Assembly (NCBI RefSeq): GCF_003217775.1
Contig: NZ_QJVJ01000012.1
Span: forward strand, 64,001 to 128,000
Direction: 5' to 3'
DNA: 64,000 bases
DNA from: Paenibacillus flagellatus
GTDB taxonomy: Bacteria > Bacillota > Bacilli > Paenibacillales > NBRC-103111
Part shown: piece by piece, positions 36,980 to 45,146 of the stretch
How positions within the stretch are numbered: position 1 is the stretch's first letter
Layout: every line of letters starts with the position of its first letter
Position numbers and translations under genes: made by a program
Notes under the pieces: generated by a model
What the model was told of the DNA's origin: nothing
Database searches by the model: none
Seen by the model: only the letters and a program-made list of their open reading frames with translations

Positions 36980-37588
36980 ATGAAGCAATCGGCGAACATC
37001 GAGCGGGAGACGGACCGGCTGTCTCCGGGAGTCGTCATACGGATCAGTTTCGTATTTATCGTGCTGTGCGGCATCGTCTATCCCCTGGCATGCACGGGGG
37101 TAGCCCAGGTGCTATTCCCGGCCCATGCAAACGGCAGCTTGGTCGAGAACGCCAAAGGAGAGGTTGTCGGCTCGGAGCTGATCGGACAGAAGTTTACGGA
37201 CCCCAACTATTTCCATGGCCGCGTGTCCAGCATCGATTATAGGGCGGAGGCGTCGGGTTCGAACAACTACGCGCCTTCCAACCCGGATATGTTGAAGCGG
37301 ACGGAGGAGTCGATCGAAGAGTGGAAAAAGAATAACCCGGAAGTACCGATTGGCCGGCTTCCGATCGACCTGATCACGAACTCCGGCTCCGGGCTCGACC
37401 CGCACATTACGCCGGAATCGGCCAAAGTGCAAGTGCCTCGAATCAGTAAGCGGACCGGGCTTTCCATCGATCGGTTGAACAAGCTGATCGATGCGAAAAC
37501 CGACGGGAGGGATCTCGGCCTATTCGGTGAGCCTCGGGTAAACGTGCTGAAGCTGAACTTGGCCTTGAATGGATGGCTTGGCAACTAA
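36980..37588 (+). CDS. kdpC: KdpC, K+-transporting ATPase subunit C
   Basis: The product has 202 residues. The start at ATG 36,980 has AGAGGG 9 bases upstream; in-frame ATGs at 36,962 and 36,971 lack a proper site. One N-terminal membrane helix ([20 protein letters not shown]) is followed by the soluble KdpC domain with [41 protein letters not shown] and NVLKLNLAL. It associates with KdpA/KdpB and raises ATP affinity. Unusually for many kdp operons, the next gene is a separate KdpD-type sensor behind a hairpin. Confidence 0.95.
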   Translation: MKQSANIERETDRLSPGVVIRISFVFIVLCGIVYPLACTGVAQVLFPAHANGSLVENAKGEVVGSELIGQKFTDPNYFHGRVSSIDYRAEASGSNNYAPSNPDMLKRTEESIEEWKKNNPEVPIGRLPIDLITNSGSGLDPHITPESAKVQVPRISKRTGLSIDRLNKLIDAKTDGRDLGLFGEPRVNVLKLNLALNGWLGN

Positions 37589-37598
37589 CAAGGTTTTG

Positions 37599-37652
37599 GA
37601 GAACATGTCGGGATGACGCGCTGAGTTCTTCTCGACATGTTCTTCTTCATGG
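37599..37652 (+). terminator. Hairpin between kdpC and the KdpD-like sensor gene
   Basis: GAACATGTCG pairs with CGACATGTTC around a loop of about 23 bases, followed by TTCTTCATGG. The weak T run suggests attenuation, giving less sensor than pump. Confidence 0.5.
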
Positions 37653-37688
37653 TCCGGAATGGGAAATCGAATCCGAGGGTGGGGTCCC

Positions 37689-40007
37689 ATGGTGAATTTC
37701 AAAAGGAAGACGCCGGAAGAAATACTGCTATCCATCTCCAAGCTCCATCGCGGTCGGCTGAAAGTATATATCGGTGCCGTGAGCGGATCGGGGAAGACGT
37801 ACCATATGCTGCGAGAGGGTCAAGCGCTGCGTGATCAAGGGATCGATGTCGTCATTTGCGCCGTATCGACGATGCGGCGTCCGGAGACGGCGGAACAGAT
37901 CGGGAGGCTGGAGCGAGTTCCGAGCATACATTGGCAAAAGGATGGAAAGGAAAGGAAAGACCTAAACTTGGAGGCCCTGATCGAAAGAAATCCCGAAGTC
38001 GTTCTCGTCGACGGATTGGCTCATCACAATCGGGACAACGCCCGATTTCCGACCCGGCTCGAGGATATCCGGTTTTTACTCCGCCGCGGCATCAGCGTCA
38101 TCACGACCGTGAACGTATACGAGCTGGAAGATGCTCGCATGATCGCGAAGAAGCTGACCGGTATCGAAGTTTCCGAAACGGTGCCGCCGGACACGCTGGA
38201 TATGGCGGATGAAGTGGTGCTCATCGATGTGACCCCGGAAACGATATTAAGCCGGGTAGAGGAAGGAACGTTGCGCGGACAAAGCTCCGAGATGTTGAAG
38301 CGCGGCAATTTGGAGGTGCTGCGCGAGCTAGCTTTGCGTTTGGTTGCCGAAGGGGTTAACGATTCCCTTGAAAAGTTCCGCGAGGAACTGGGGCTGGTCG
38401 GTCCATCCGGCGCCGCGGAACGGATTCTGGTGTCTGCGCAATATCACTGGAACGGCTCAATCTACGTACGCAAAGGACAACAAATCGCCAGAAGACTAAA
38501 CGGGGATATGCGTGTCGTAACGTTTGTCAATCCCAAAAAACAACTCGGCAATGATGAGGCCGCATTAAAACGTTCCATCATGAAGCTGGTCGAACGAATC
38601 GGAGCCGAGTTTGAAGAGTTACCGCTCGGTTCAAGAAGAGCTTTGCCAGGCGTCCTTGTCCAGTATGCCCTGAATAATAATGTGACACGCATCGTGCTCG
38701 GTCATTCCAAAAAAAACAGATGGCAGGAATTTTGGCAAGGTTCTATCGTGCATGCCATGCTGAAGAAGACGCGCAATGTCGATATTTTCGTCGTAGCCGA
38801 CCGGGTGGAACACGAAGGAGAGCGCATTTTGCCGGCCCAAATGTCCAAGCCGGATGAAGACGCCGATTTGTTCCGCCGGTTAAGCTCGCAAGAGTTGAAT
38901 CAAAAAATGAGGCATATCCGGCGAGGACGGTTCAAGGTGTACATCGGCGCCGCTCCCGGAGTCGGAAAAACCTTTACGATGCTGCGGGAAGGTAACGACC
39001 TGTTGAAAAAGGGGATCCAAGTATGTGTCGGATTGCTCGAGACGCACGGCCGCAAAGAAACGATGGATCAAGTAGGCGCGCTTGAAGTTTTGCCGCGAAA
39101 GGCGATCGATTACAGAGGAACCCGATTGGAAGAAATGGATACGGACGAGTTGATCCGGCGCAATCCGGATGTCGTATTGATCGACGAGCTTGCGCATACA
39201 AACGTTCCCGGCAGCAAAAACAAGAAACGGTATGAAGACGTCCTTGAAGTGTTGGCTGCAGGCATATCGGTCATTGCTACGGTCAATGTTCAGCATCTGG
39301 AGAGCTTGAATGATTCCGTCGAACAATTAACGGGCGTGCGAGTCCGAGAGACGGTGCCGGATCATATATTGAGATTGGCGGACGAAGTGCAGCTGATTGA
39401 TGTGACTCCTCAATCGTTGCAGCAGCGGATGAAGGAAGGCAAAATCTATGCGATGGAAAAGGTTCACCAAGCCCTTAACAACTTTTTCAAAACGGGTAAT
39501 TTGATTGCGCTTCGGGAGTTGGCGCTTCGGGAAATAGCCGATGATGTGGACGAAAGGCTGGAGGCATGGGAACGCAGCGGTTCTCTCAGAGGACCGTGGC
39601 GACGCAAAGAAGTCATTTATGTGTGCGTGGGCAGCATGCAGAACGCCGAAAGACTCATTCGCAGAGGATTTCGGATTGCCTACCGGTTGAAAGCCGTTTG
39701 GTACGTGACGTACGTTCGGGTAGAGCATGCAACCCAACCTTCCGAATTGGCGCAACGGCTTGAAGTCCTGAAAAAATTGACGGAGAGATTAGGGGGGATT
39801 TTTGAGATCCGACATTCGAGAAAGACGAAGGAGGTTGCCGACGTTCTCGTACGCCAAGCGACCGAGCATGGAGCTACGCAAATGATTGTAGGACAAACGA
39901 AGGCGTCCTTTTGGAAGGGATTATGGCAAGGCTCTATTTTGAAAAAATTGCTTCGGTCCGCTCGGCACATGGATGTTCTGGTCGTTGCCGACTACGATCC
40001 GATGTGA
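37689..40007 (+). CDS. Tandem KdpD-like non-kinase potassium sensor (two KdpD-N + USP modules)
   Basis: The product has 772 residues and no kinase domain. Module 1 (about 1-390) has Walker A GAVSGSGKT with K36, but its Walker B reads VVLVDGLAHHN, with Gly at 109 where the family has Glu. Its KdpD-N domain is followed by a USP fold (ILVSAQYHWNG). Module 2 (about 395-772) is canonical: Walker A GAAPGVGKT with K427, VVLIDELAHTN with D499/E500, NVQHLESLND, then a second USP domain (VIYVCVGSMQNAE). The c-di-AMP motif reported for Staphylococcus aureus KdpD is not evident. It probably acts with the kinase-only KdpD at 30,799. Single-module non-kinase KdpD sensors are known; the internal duplication is unusual. 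Confidence 0.9.
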   Translation: MVNFKRKTPEEILLSISKLHRGRLKVYIGAVSGSGKTYHMLREGQALRDQGIDVVICAVSTMRRPETAEQIGRLERVPSIHWQKDGKERKDLNLEALIERNPEVVLVDGLAHHNRDNARFPTRLEDIRFLLRRGISVITTVNVYELEDARMIAKKLTGIEVSETVPPDTLDMADEVVLIDVTPETILSRVEEGTLRGQSSEMLKRGNLEVLRELALRLVAEGVNDSLEKFREELGLVGPSGAAERILVSAQYHWNGSIYVRKGQQIARRLNGDMRVVTFVNPKKQLGNDEAALKRSIMKLVERIGAEFEELPLGSRRALPGVLVQYALNNNVTRIVLGHSKKNRWQEFWQGSIVHAMLKKTRNVDIFVVADRVEHEGERILPAQMSKPDEDADLFRRLSSQELNQKMRHIRRGRFKVYIGAAPGVGKTFTMLREGNDLLKKGIQVCVGLLETHGRKETMDQVGALEVLPRKAIDYRGTRLEEMDTDELIRRNPDVVLIDELAHTNVPGSKNKKRYEDVLEVLAAGISVIATVNVQHLESLNDSVEQLTGVRVRETVPDHILRLADEVQLIDVTPQSLQQRMKEGKIYAMEKVHQALNNFFKTGNLIALRELALREIADDVDERLEAWERSGSLRGPWRRKEVIYVCVGSMQNAERLIRRGFRIAYRLKAVWYVTYVRVEHATQPSELAQRLEVLKKLTERLGGIFEIRHSRKTKEVADVLVRQATEHGATQMIVGQTKASFWKGLWQGSILKKLLRSARHMDVLVVADYDPM

Positions 40008-40101
40008 GCTTCTCGCACGGCTACAGCTCGCCGGGCAATCGCCTCGCGCAAGCTGTCGGGCCGCGTCGCGCACAGCTACCTTCGTATCAGCGCAAACGCC
40101 A

Positions 40102-40152
40102 TTGACAAACCGGCTACTGCGTGTTACTTTATAGTGGTAGTAAGTAATACTT
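40102..40152 (+). promoter_or_regulatory. Promoter and palindromic operator of the PadR-ABC operon
   Basis: TTGACA (40,102-40,107), a 17-base spacer and TACTTT (40,125-40,130) form a good promoter. The palindrome AAGTAATACTT (40,142-40,152) overlaps the transcription start and is a candidate PadR operator for autorepression. Confidence 0.65.
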
Positions 40153-40185
40153 CATACCAGTGATACAGAATAGCAAGGAGTGTTT

Positions 40186-40515
40186 ATGCTGGAAAACCTG
40201 ACGGAAATGCTCAAAGGCGTGCTCGAGGGCTGTGTTCTTGAAATTATAAGCCGCAAGGAAAGCTACGGCTACGAAATCACGCGGCGGCTGAACGCCCTCG
40301 GCTTCACGGATGTCGTGGAGGGAACGGTGTACACGATCCTGATCCGGCTTGAGAAAAACAAGCTGGTGGAGATTACCAAGAAGCCCTCCGAAATGGGACC
40401 GCCGCGAAAGTTTTTCGCGATCAACGACGCGGGGCGCGAGGAGCTGCGGAGGTTCTGGGAAAAGTGGGAGTTCGTCTCGTCGAAACTGAACGAGTTAAAG
40501 GAGGCAAAACAATGA
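40186..40515 (+). CDS. PadR-family transcriptional regulator
   Basis: The product has 109 residues starting at ATG 40,186 behind AAGGAG. The PadR winged helix is clear: LEIISRKESYGYEITRRLNA, then VEGTVYTILIRLEKNKLVEI and GPPRKFFAINDAGREELRRF. PadR proteins repress efflux or stress operons and release DNA on ligand binding. It overlaps the next gene by 4 bases and heads an operon with two DUF1048 proteins and a Drr-type exporter, a recurring Firmicutes arrangement. Confidence 0.93.
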   Translation: MLENLTEMLKGVLEGCVLEIISRKESYGYEITRRLNALGFTDVVEGTVYTILIRLEKNKLVEITKKPSEMGPPRKFFAINDAGREELRRFWEKWEFVSSKLNELKEAKQ

Positions 40516-40859
40516 ATTTTTGGGAAAAAATCACCGGCAGCGACATGACGAAAGAATTCAAAGCGTTTGAATCGAGAGTCAAAAAGCTGCCGGCTGAATA
40601 TCAAGCGGCGTGGGAGAAAATTAATGCCAATCTTTGGCCGCACTCCGATTTCACCGGCCGCAGCCTCATGCCCATTCTTGACGGTGTGCTTGGCCTGCTT
40701 GAAGAAACGGCGGCGGACGGTCAGAGCGTCCGAGAGGCTTTGGGTGACGATATCGAAGGCTTCTGTTCGGCGCTGGCCGGCGAAGCGGGGGCAAAGTCTT
40801 TTCGCGACAAGTGGCGCGAGCAGCTGAACCGTAATATCGCCAAAAAACTAGGGAAATAG
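40512..40859 (+). CDS. DUF1048 family protein
   Basis: The product has 115 residues. The ATG at 40,512 overlaps the PadR stop and has AAAGGAGG upstream. It is an all-helical soluble protein starting NFWEKITGSDMTKEFKAFES, with the family core KKLPAEYQAAWEKI and DDIEGFCSALA. DUF1048 members accompany PadR regulators and ABC exporters; their biochemical role is not established. It is about the same length as the adjacent paralogue. Confidence 0.85.
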   Translation: MNFWEKITGSDMTKEFKAFESRVKKLPAEYQAAWEKINANLWPHSDFTGRSLMPILDGVLGLLEETAADGQSVREALGDDIEGFCSALAGEAGAKSFRDKWREQLNRNIAKKLGK

Positions 40860-40868
40860 GAGGTTCCA

Positions 40869-41219
40869 ATGAAAATACGAGAGATCATCGAAGGCAAAAA
40901 GGAGTGGCGGGCGCACATGGCCCGTGTCAAAGCGCTCCCGAAAGATTATCAGATTGTTTATAAAGAGATTCAAAAATATCTCTTTAAGGTCGGACCTGTC
41001 GAGCTAACCGACGGGACGGGTTTGCTCTCGGGGATTGTCGATCTTTTTGAAGAGGGCGCGTCCTTGGGGAAAGGTGTGCTTGAAGTGACGGGCAGCGACG
41101 TAGCGGCTTTCTGCGACGATCTAATCAAAGACTCGAAAACTTACTCCGATATCTATCAAGAATCTGTTGCCCGAGAAGGCAACAAGGCCATGAACAAGGC
41201 TTCCGATAAAACAAAGTAA
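40869..41219 (+). CDS. DUF1048 family protein, second copy
   Basis: The product has 116 residues beginning 9 bases after the previous stop, with a TAGGAGG site. It starts MKIREIIEGKKEWRAHMARV and shares KALPKDYQIVYKEI and GSDVAAFCDDLIKD with its neighbour, so the two arose by duplication or act as a heteromeric pair. No membrane segment or catalytic motif is visible. It precedes the exporter ATPase by 14 bases. Confidence 0.85.
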   Translation: MKIREIIEGKKEWRAHMARVKALPKDYQIVYKEIQKYLFKVGPVELTDGTGLLSGIVDLFEEGASLGKGVLEVTGSDVAAFCDDLIKDSKTYSDIYQESVAREGNKAMNKASDKTK

Positions 41220-41233
41220 AAGGGGATATCGGG

Positions 41234-41992
41234 ATGAAAAAAGCAATTGAAGTGAAAGGTCTGCGAAAGTCCTTCAAGAACACGGAAGTCCTGAAGGGCG
41301 TCGATTTGGAAGTGAAGAGGGGCGAGATTTTCGCTCTGCTTGGCGCAAACGGCGCGGGCAAGACGACCATTGTCCGAATCCTCGCCACGCTGCTCAAACC
41401 GGACGGAGGCACCGCCGCCGTAAACGGATTTGACGTCGCGGCAAAACCCGAGAATGTGCGGCATGCGATTAGTCTGACCGGTCAATTCGCCGCCGTGGAC
41501 GAAATCTTGACCGGGCGGGAAAATCTGATCATGATAGCCAGGCTGCGGCATCTGGATCGTCCGCGTCAAGTTGCGGACGACTTGCTGAAACGTTTCGGTT
41601 TAACCGACGCGGCCGACCGCAAGCCGTCCACCTATTCGGGTGGTATGCGCCGCAGGCTCGACATCGCCTTAAGCCTTGTGGGAAACCCGCAGATCCTTTT
41701 CCTCGACGAGCCGACGACCGGCCTTGACCCCGAAGCGCGTATCGAGGTTTGGAAAATTGTAAAAGAGCTCGCCGAAGGCGGCACGACGGTATTTTTGACC
41801 ACGCAGTATTTGGAGGAAGCCGAGCAGCTTGCCGACCGAATTGCCATTCTGCACGAGGGCAGGATTATCGCCGGCGGCACGCTCGCGGAGCTGAAGCGGC
41901 TGTTCCCGAAAGCGAAGGTCGAGTATGTGGAAAAACAGCCGACCTTGGAGGAAATATTCCTCGCCATCATCGGTAAAAAGGAGGCTATCTGA
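41234..41992 (+). CDS. ABC exporter ATPase, DrrA-like
   Basis: The product has 252 residues. Walker A GANGAGKTT, signature YSGGMRRRLDIALSL, Walker B ILFLDEPTTGLD and the switch His region TTQYLEEAEQLADRIAI are all intact. The sequence type is that of daunorubicin-resistance DrrA ATPases, which power drug or lipid export through an ABC-2 permease. Its last base is the first base of the permease start codon, so the two are tightly coupled. Confidence 0.94.
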   Translation: MKKAIEVKGLRKSFKNTEVLKGVDLEVKRGEIFALLGANGAGKTTIVRILATLLKPDGGTAAVNGFDVAAKPENVRHAISLTGQFAAVDEILTGRENLIMIARLRHLDRPRQVADDLLKRFGLTDAADRKPSTYSGGMRRRLDIALSLVGNPQILFLDEPTTGLDPEARIEVWKIVKELAEGGTTVFLTTQYLEEAEQLADRIAILHEGRIIAGGTLAELKRLFPKAKVEYVEKQPTLEEIFLAIIGKKEAI

Positions 41993-42762
41993 TGGAGACG
42001 GCAAAAAGCCATTTTTTCAGCGATATGAGCGTGATGCTCGGACGTTCCATGCGCCATATTTTCCGCAGTCTGGACACCATCTTCACGGTCTGCCTCACTC
42101 CGATTGCGATGATGCTGCTGTTCGTTTATGTGTTTGGCGGCGCAATCGAGACCGGTACGGATAACTATGTGAACTTCCTGCTGCCCGGCATACTGCTTAT
42201 GGCGATTGCCAGCGGGGTGGCCTACGTGGCTTACCGCCTGTTTTTGGATAAGCAACGGGGCATCATCGAGCGGTTCCGCTCCATGCCGATTGCGCGTTCC
42301 ACCGTGCTGTGGGGGCACGTGCTGACGTCGGTGGTATCCAACGTCATTTCGGTTGCCGTCATCGTTCTCGTAGCGCTCCTTATAGGCTTTCGCTCGTCTG
42401 CGGGGATACTGTCCTGGCTTGCCGTAGTCGGTATTCTCGTGCTGTTTACGCTGGCTTTGACTTGGATCGCGGCCATTGCCGGACTGTCCGCCAAAACGGT
42501 GGAAGGAGCAAGCGCCTTTTCCTATCCTTTGATCTTCCTGCCCTTCATCAGTTCCGCCTTTGTGCCGACCGAGACGATGCCGTCCGTCGTACGCGTCTTT
42601 GCCGAGAACCAGCCGGTGACGTCGATCGTCGAGACCATCCGTGCATTATTGTCCAGTCAGCCGGTTGGCAACGATATCTGGGTCGCTTTAGCGTGGTGCA
42701 TCGGGATCATGATCGTCGCCAATCGATTTGCGGTGCGCGCATACAAACGGAATGCCGCATAA
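41992..42762 (+). CDS. ABC-2 type exporter permease, DrrB-like
   Basis: The product has 256 residues with about six membrane segments, e.g. TVCLTPIAMMLLFVYVFGGA and ILSWLAVVGILVLFTLALTW. The ABC-2 signature region reads YPLIFLPFISSAFVPTETMP, followed by NQPVTSIVETIRALL. It forms the export channel for the upstream ATPase. The likely substrate is a toxic amphiphile sensed by PadR, but this cannot be read from the sequence. Confidence 0.93.
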   Translation: METAKSHFFSDMSVMLGRSMRHIFRSLDTIFTVCLTPIAMMLLFVYVFGGAIETGTDNYVNFLLPGILLMAIASGVAYVAYRLFLDKQRGIIERFRSMPIARSTVLWGHVLTSVVSNVISVAVIVLVALLIGFRSSAGILSWLAVVGILVLFTLALTWIAAIAGLSAKTVEGASAFSYPLIFLPFISSAFVPTETMPSVVRVFAENQPVTSIVETIRALLSSQPVGNDIWVALAWCIGIMIVANRFAVRAYKRNAA

Positions 42763-42829
42763 TGGTACGAAAACGAGAGCTTCATAAACGTCATGCGACC
42801 GTTGCCTGAAGAGTAAACAAAAAGGAAAA

Positions 42830-42858
42830 GGCCCGGAGCATCCTGCTCCGGACCGTTT
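42830..42858. terminator. Bidirectional terminator between convergent operons
   Basis: GGCCCGGAGCA pairs with TGCTCCGGACC around a 3-base loop, with GTTT on one side and CTTTTCCTTTTTG on the opposite strand, so it can end both the exporter operon and the minus-strand glycan operon. Confidence 0.85.
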
Positions 42859-42883
42859 CGTTAACGATCGCTTTTTGTTGCGT

Positions 42884-45115
42884 CTACCGTTTGTGCACGC
42901 GCACGGTCAACGTGGCATTGGGCAAATCGATCGTTGTCGGCATCCGGTTGACCACTTCCACGGTGACCGTACCCGGCGCCGAAACGTACGGAAACAACTC
43001 GATGCCCTGGGGGTTGACGCTCAGCGACGCTTCGACGAAATCGCCCAATGCGGCGCCGGATACAGGGAGAGAAGGCGGGGCCGGATCGCGCTCTCCGCTT
43101 GCGAGAGACGGCGCATTGTACAATGTCGCGGCAACGAGCGCGGAGCTCGCGTCAAAGCGGCTGATGCGCCAATTTTTGGAGGCGCGGTAAAATTCCGCAA
43201 ACAGGAGGCTCGGCCCGCTCAACATGAACGATTGCGAGGAAGCGGCGGGACTGCCGATCGTCGTACCGGCACCGGCATTGATGGTGACCGTTCGCGTCCC
43301 CGTTCGCGGAAACACGAGCAGCCGGTGGGAAATGCCGGATGAGATGAAGTCGTCGCGCGAAAAAGCAAGCGTCGCACTTGTACCGGTAACGACGGTGGCA
43401 GGCACGTCCGGACCGTAAATGGCGGGATCCACGACCGGCACTTCCAGTCTGCGGTAGGCGGTGGCGGCGGAAGGATCCTGGAAATCGAGATCGATCGCTT
43501 CAACGGCGCCTTTGCTGAAATCAAAATCGATCAGATAGCGCCCGACGCCTTGGCTGATTCGCTGGTCGCATGTAACCGGATCCAGATTTCCGATGACGTA
43601 CCGTCCGATCACGTTGTTATTGGAGACAGCGATTCGTCCGGCTTCGGCATATACGGTATCGAGAAAACCGCCTAAATGGCCGTTGTAAGGACTGGAGCCG
43701 AGTTTGGCCGTTACGAGATTGGATTCGCCGCTCAGCTTGCCGACAAAACCGGGATACAATTGAGAGATAAAATAGCCGATGGAACAGCCAAGCGTTGTCA
43801 TCGAAGTTACGGAAAGCGGGCCTGTCGTGCCGCCCGCAACTTTAAAGCCGGACCCGATGCACCAGTACGGTTCTTTTGCAAACGCGAAATCGTCGTTGGT
43901 CACCCACAGCCGGACGGTGACGGTCCCCGAGTTGCGGTCGATATCCGTAATCGTATATTCGTTTCTGCCGATAACAAGGCTAGAGCCGACTTGCGCTTCG
44001 TCCGGAATATCGGTGACGCCGGTAAATTGGGTAAACTGCGCGGGACCTCCGCTGGATCCGGACAAGGAATGCCCGGCATATTGAAACACTTTCCCGATTG
44101 TCGGCGTGATACCAAATCCGCAATAAAACGCCGCAACCGATTCGATTTGCACGTGGTAAGCGTTGAAGTTGATTTCGATTCCTTGCACTTTCATATAACG
44201 TACGTCCATCCTGCGGAATACGCTGCCGCTGACGTCCGTGATTTTGGCTCCCCGATGATTCGTTCTTGACGTCAGAACCGGATTGCCTTTTCCTTTCAAA
44301 ACAAAACTGTCGAACTGGGTATACGGGAAGCGGTCGATTTCCAGCATCCAGTCGTCGGAGGCGTAATTCGATTGCAGCTTGAGCGTGCCGCAGACTGTCG
44401 ACGGCCACTCCGCACTGCCGCCGCGAAATACGATTTTGCTTGAAACGATCGTGTCGATGTCCCAGTTGATCTCACCTTTCACTGTCGACGCACGCGCCGC
44501 AAACGCTTGCAACCCTGCGGTGAGGTCCACGCCGTCAAGGCAACCGAACATATACGGGTTCAATACGCAAGATTTGCGGACGAAACAGCCGTTACCGCCC
44601 GGGTTCGTCTCGCCCGTTCCGCTTAAAAAATCGGCCAGTGCCGCTGCCGACCCGTCCCAAGGAACGGTGCTGCTAATGATGTCGCCGCCGTTATGGTTCG
44701 CCTTCGGCTCATCCGGCTTGTAGAAAAATTCGCCGCCGCCGACCCGTTCGCCGACATAATACGCTTTTACCCAATACATGGTTTGTTCATCTGCCGTTTG
44801 ATCCAACAATGCATGAACGGAATCGATGGTTTCCACTTTGCAGGACAAGGAAACCCCGCTGTCCGGACCCCCGTAAACCGCTGACGTCACCGGTGGGCCG
44901 GAAGCCGCCTTCCCCCATGCCGCAGGTCCGGCAAACGCGATTGCGGCCCCGGCCGTACCTAAAGAAGCGATCAGTGTCCTGCGGGTAATTTTGCCCTCCG
45001 TTTCTGCACCTTTCCGTTCCTCGATGCTTGCGCAGGGTTGCCCGCCCGCCGCCTCCGTCTCATCGAATGCGTGCCCTTGCGCTTTCGCGTTGCCTTGCTT
45101 CCGTTTACCCGGCAT
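42884..45115 (-). CDS. Tat-exported right-handed beta-helix protein
   Basis: The product has 743 residues from ATG 45,115, which has GGGAGGA 6 bases upstream. A hydrophilic leader of about 42 residues precedes a Tat-type signal (KITRRTLIASLGTAGAAIAF, twin Arg at 45-46). The body shows pectate-lyase-like/tailspike features: repeated short beta rungs such as VEIDRFPYTQF-like and KVQGIEINFNAYHVQIESVA, with a capping N-terminal domain. The last 100 residues look like a beta-sandwich (VTVEVVNRMPTTIDLPNATL). It is the last gene of the second sugar-transport operon. A carbohydrate-binding or lyase/hydrolase role is inferred; no catalytic triad is identifiable. Confidence 0.75.
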   Translation of the reverse strand: MPGKRKQGNAKAQGHAFDETEAAGGQPCASIEERKGAETEGKITRRTLIASLGTAGAAIAFAGPAAWGKAASGPPVTSAVYGGPDSGVSLSCKVETIDSVHALLDQTADEQTMYWVKAYYVGERVGGGEFFYKPDEPKANHNGGDIISSTVPWDGSAAALADFLSGTGETNPGGNGCFVRKSCVLNPYMFGCLDGVDLTAGLQAFAARASTVKGEINWDIDTIVSSKIVFRGGSAEWPSTVCGTLKLQSNYASDDWMLEIDRFPYTQFDSFVLKGKGNPVLTSRTNHRGAKITDVSGSVFRRMDVRYMKVQGIEINFNAYHVQIESVAAFYCGFGITPTIGKVFQYAGHSLSGSSGGPAQFTQFTGVTDIPDEAQVGSSLVIGRNEYTITDIDRNSGTVTVRLWVTNDDFAFAKEPYWCIGSGFKVAGGTTGPLSVTSMTTLGCSIGYFISQLYPGFVGKLSGESNLVTAKLGSSPYNGHLGGFLDTVYAEAGRIAVSNNNVIGRYVIGNLDPVTCDQRISQGVGRYLIDFDFSKGAVEAIDLDFQDPSAATAYRRLEVPVVDPAIYGPDVPATVVTGTSATLAFSRDDFISSGISHRLLVFPRTGTRTVTINAGAGTTIGSPAASSQSFMLSGPSLLFAEFYRASKNWRISRFDASSALVAATLYNAPSLASGERDPAPPSLPVSGAALGDFVEASLSVNPQGIELFPYVSAPGTVTVEVVNRMPTTIDLPNATLTVRVHKR

Positions 45116-45146
45116 GCCGAATCCTCCCTCACCAATGAATGACAGA

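Noticed and set aside
37689-40007. c-di-AMP binding site in the KdpD-like USP domains
   Set aside because: The SxS...FTAxY type motif reported for S. aureus KdpD is not recognisable in either USP module.
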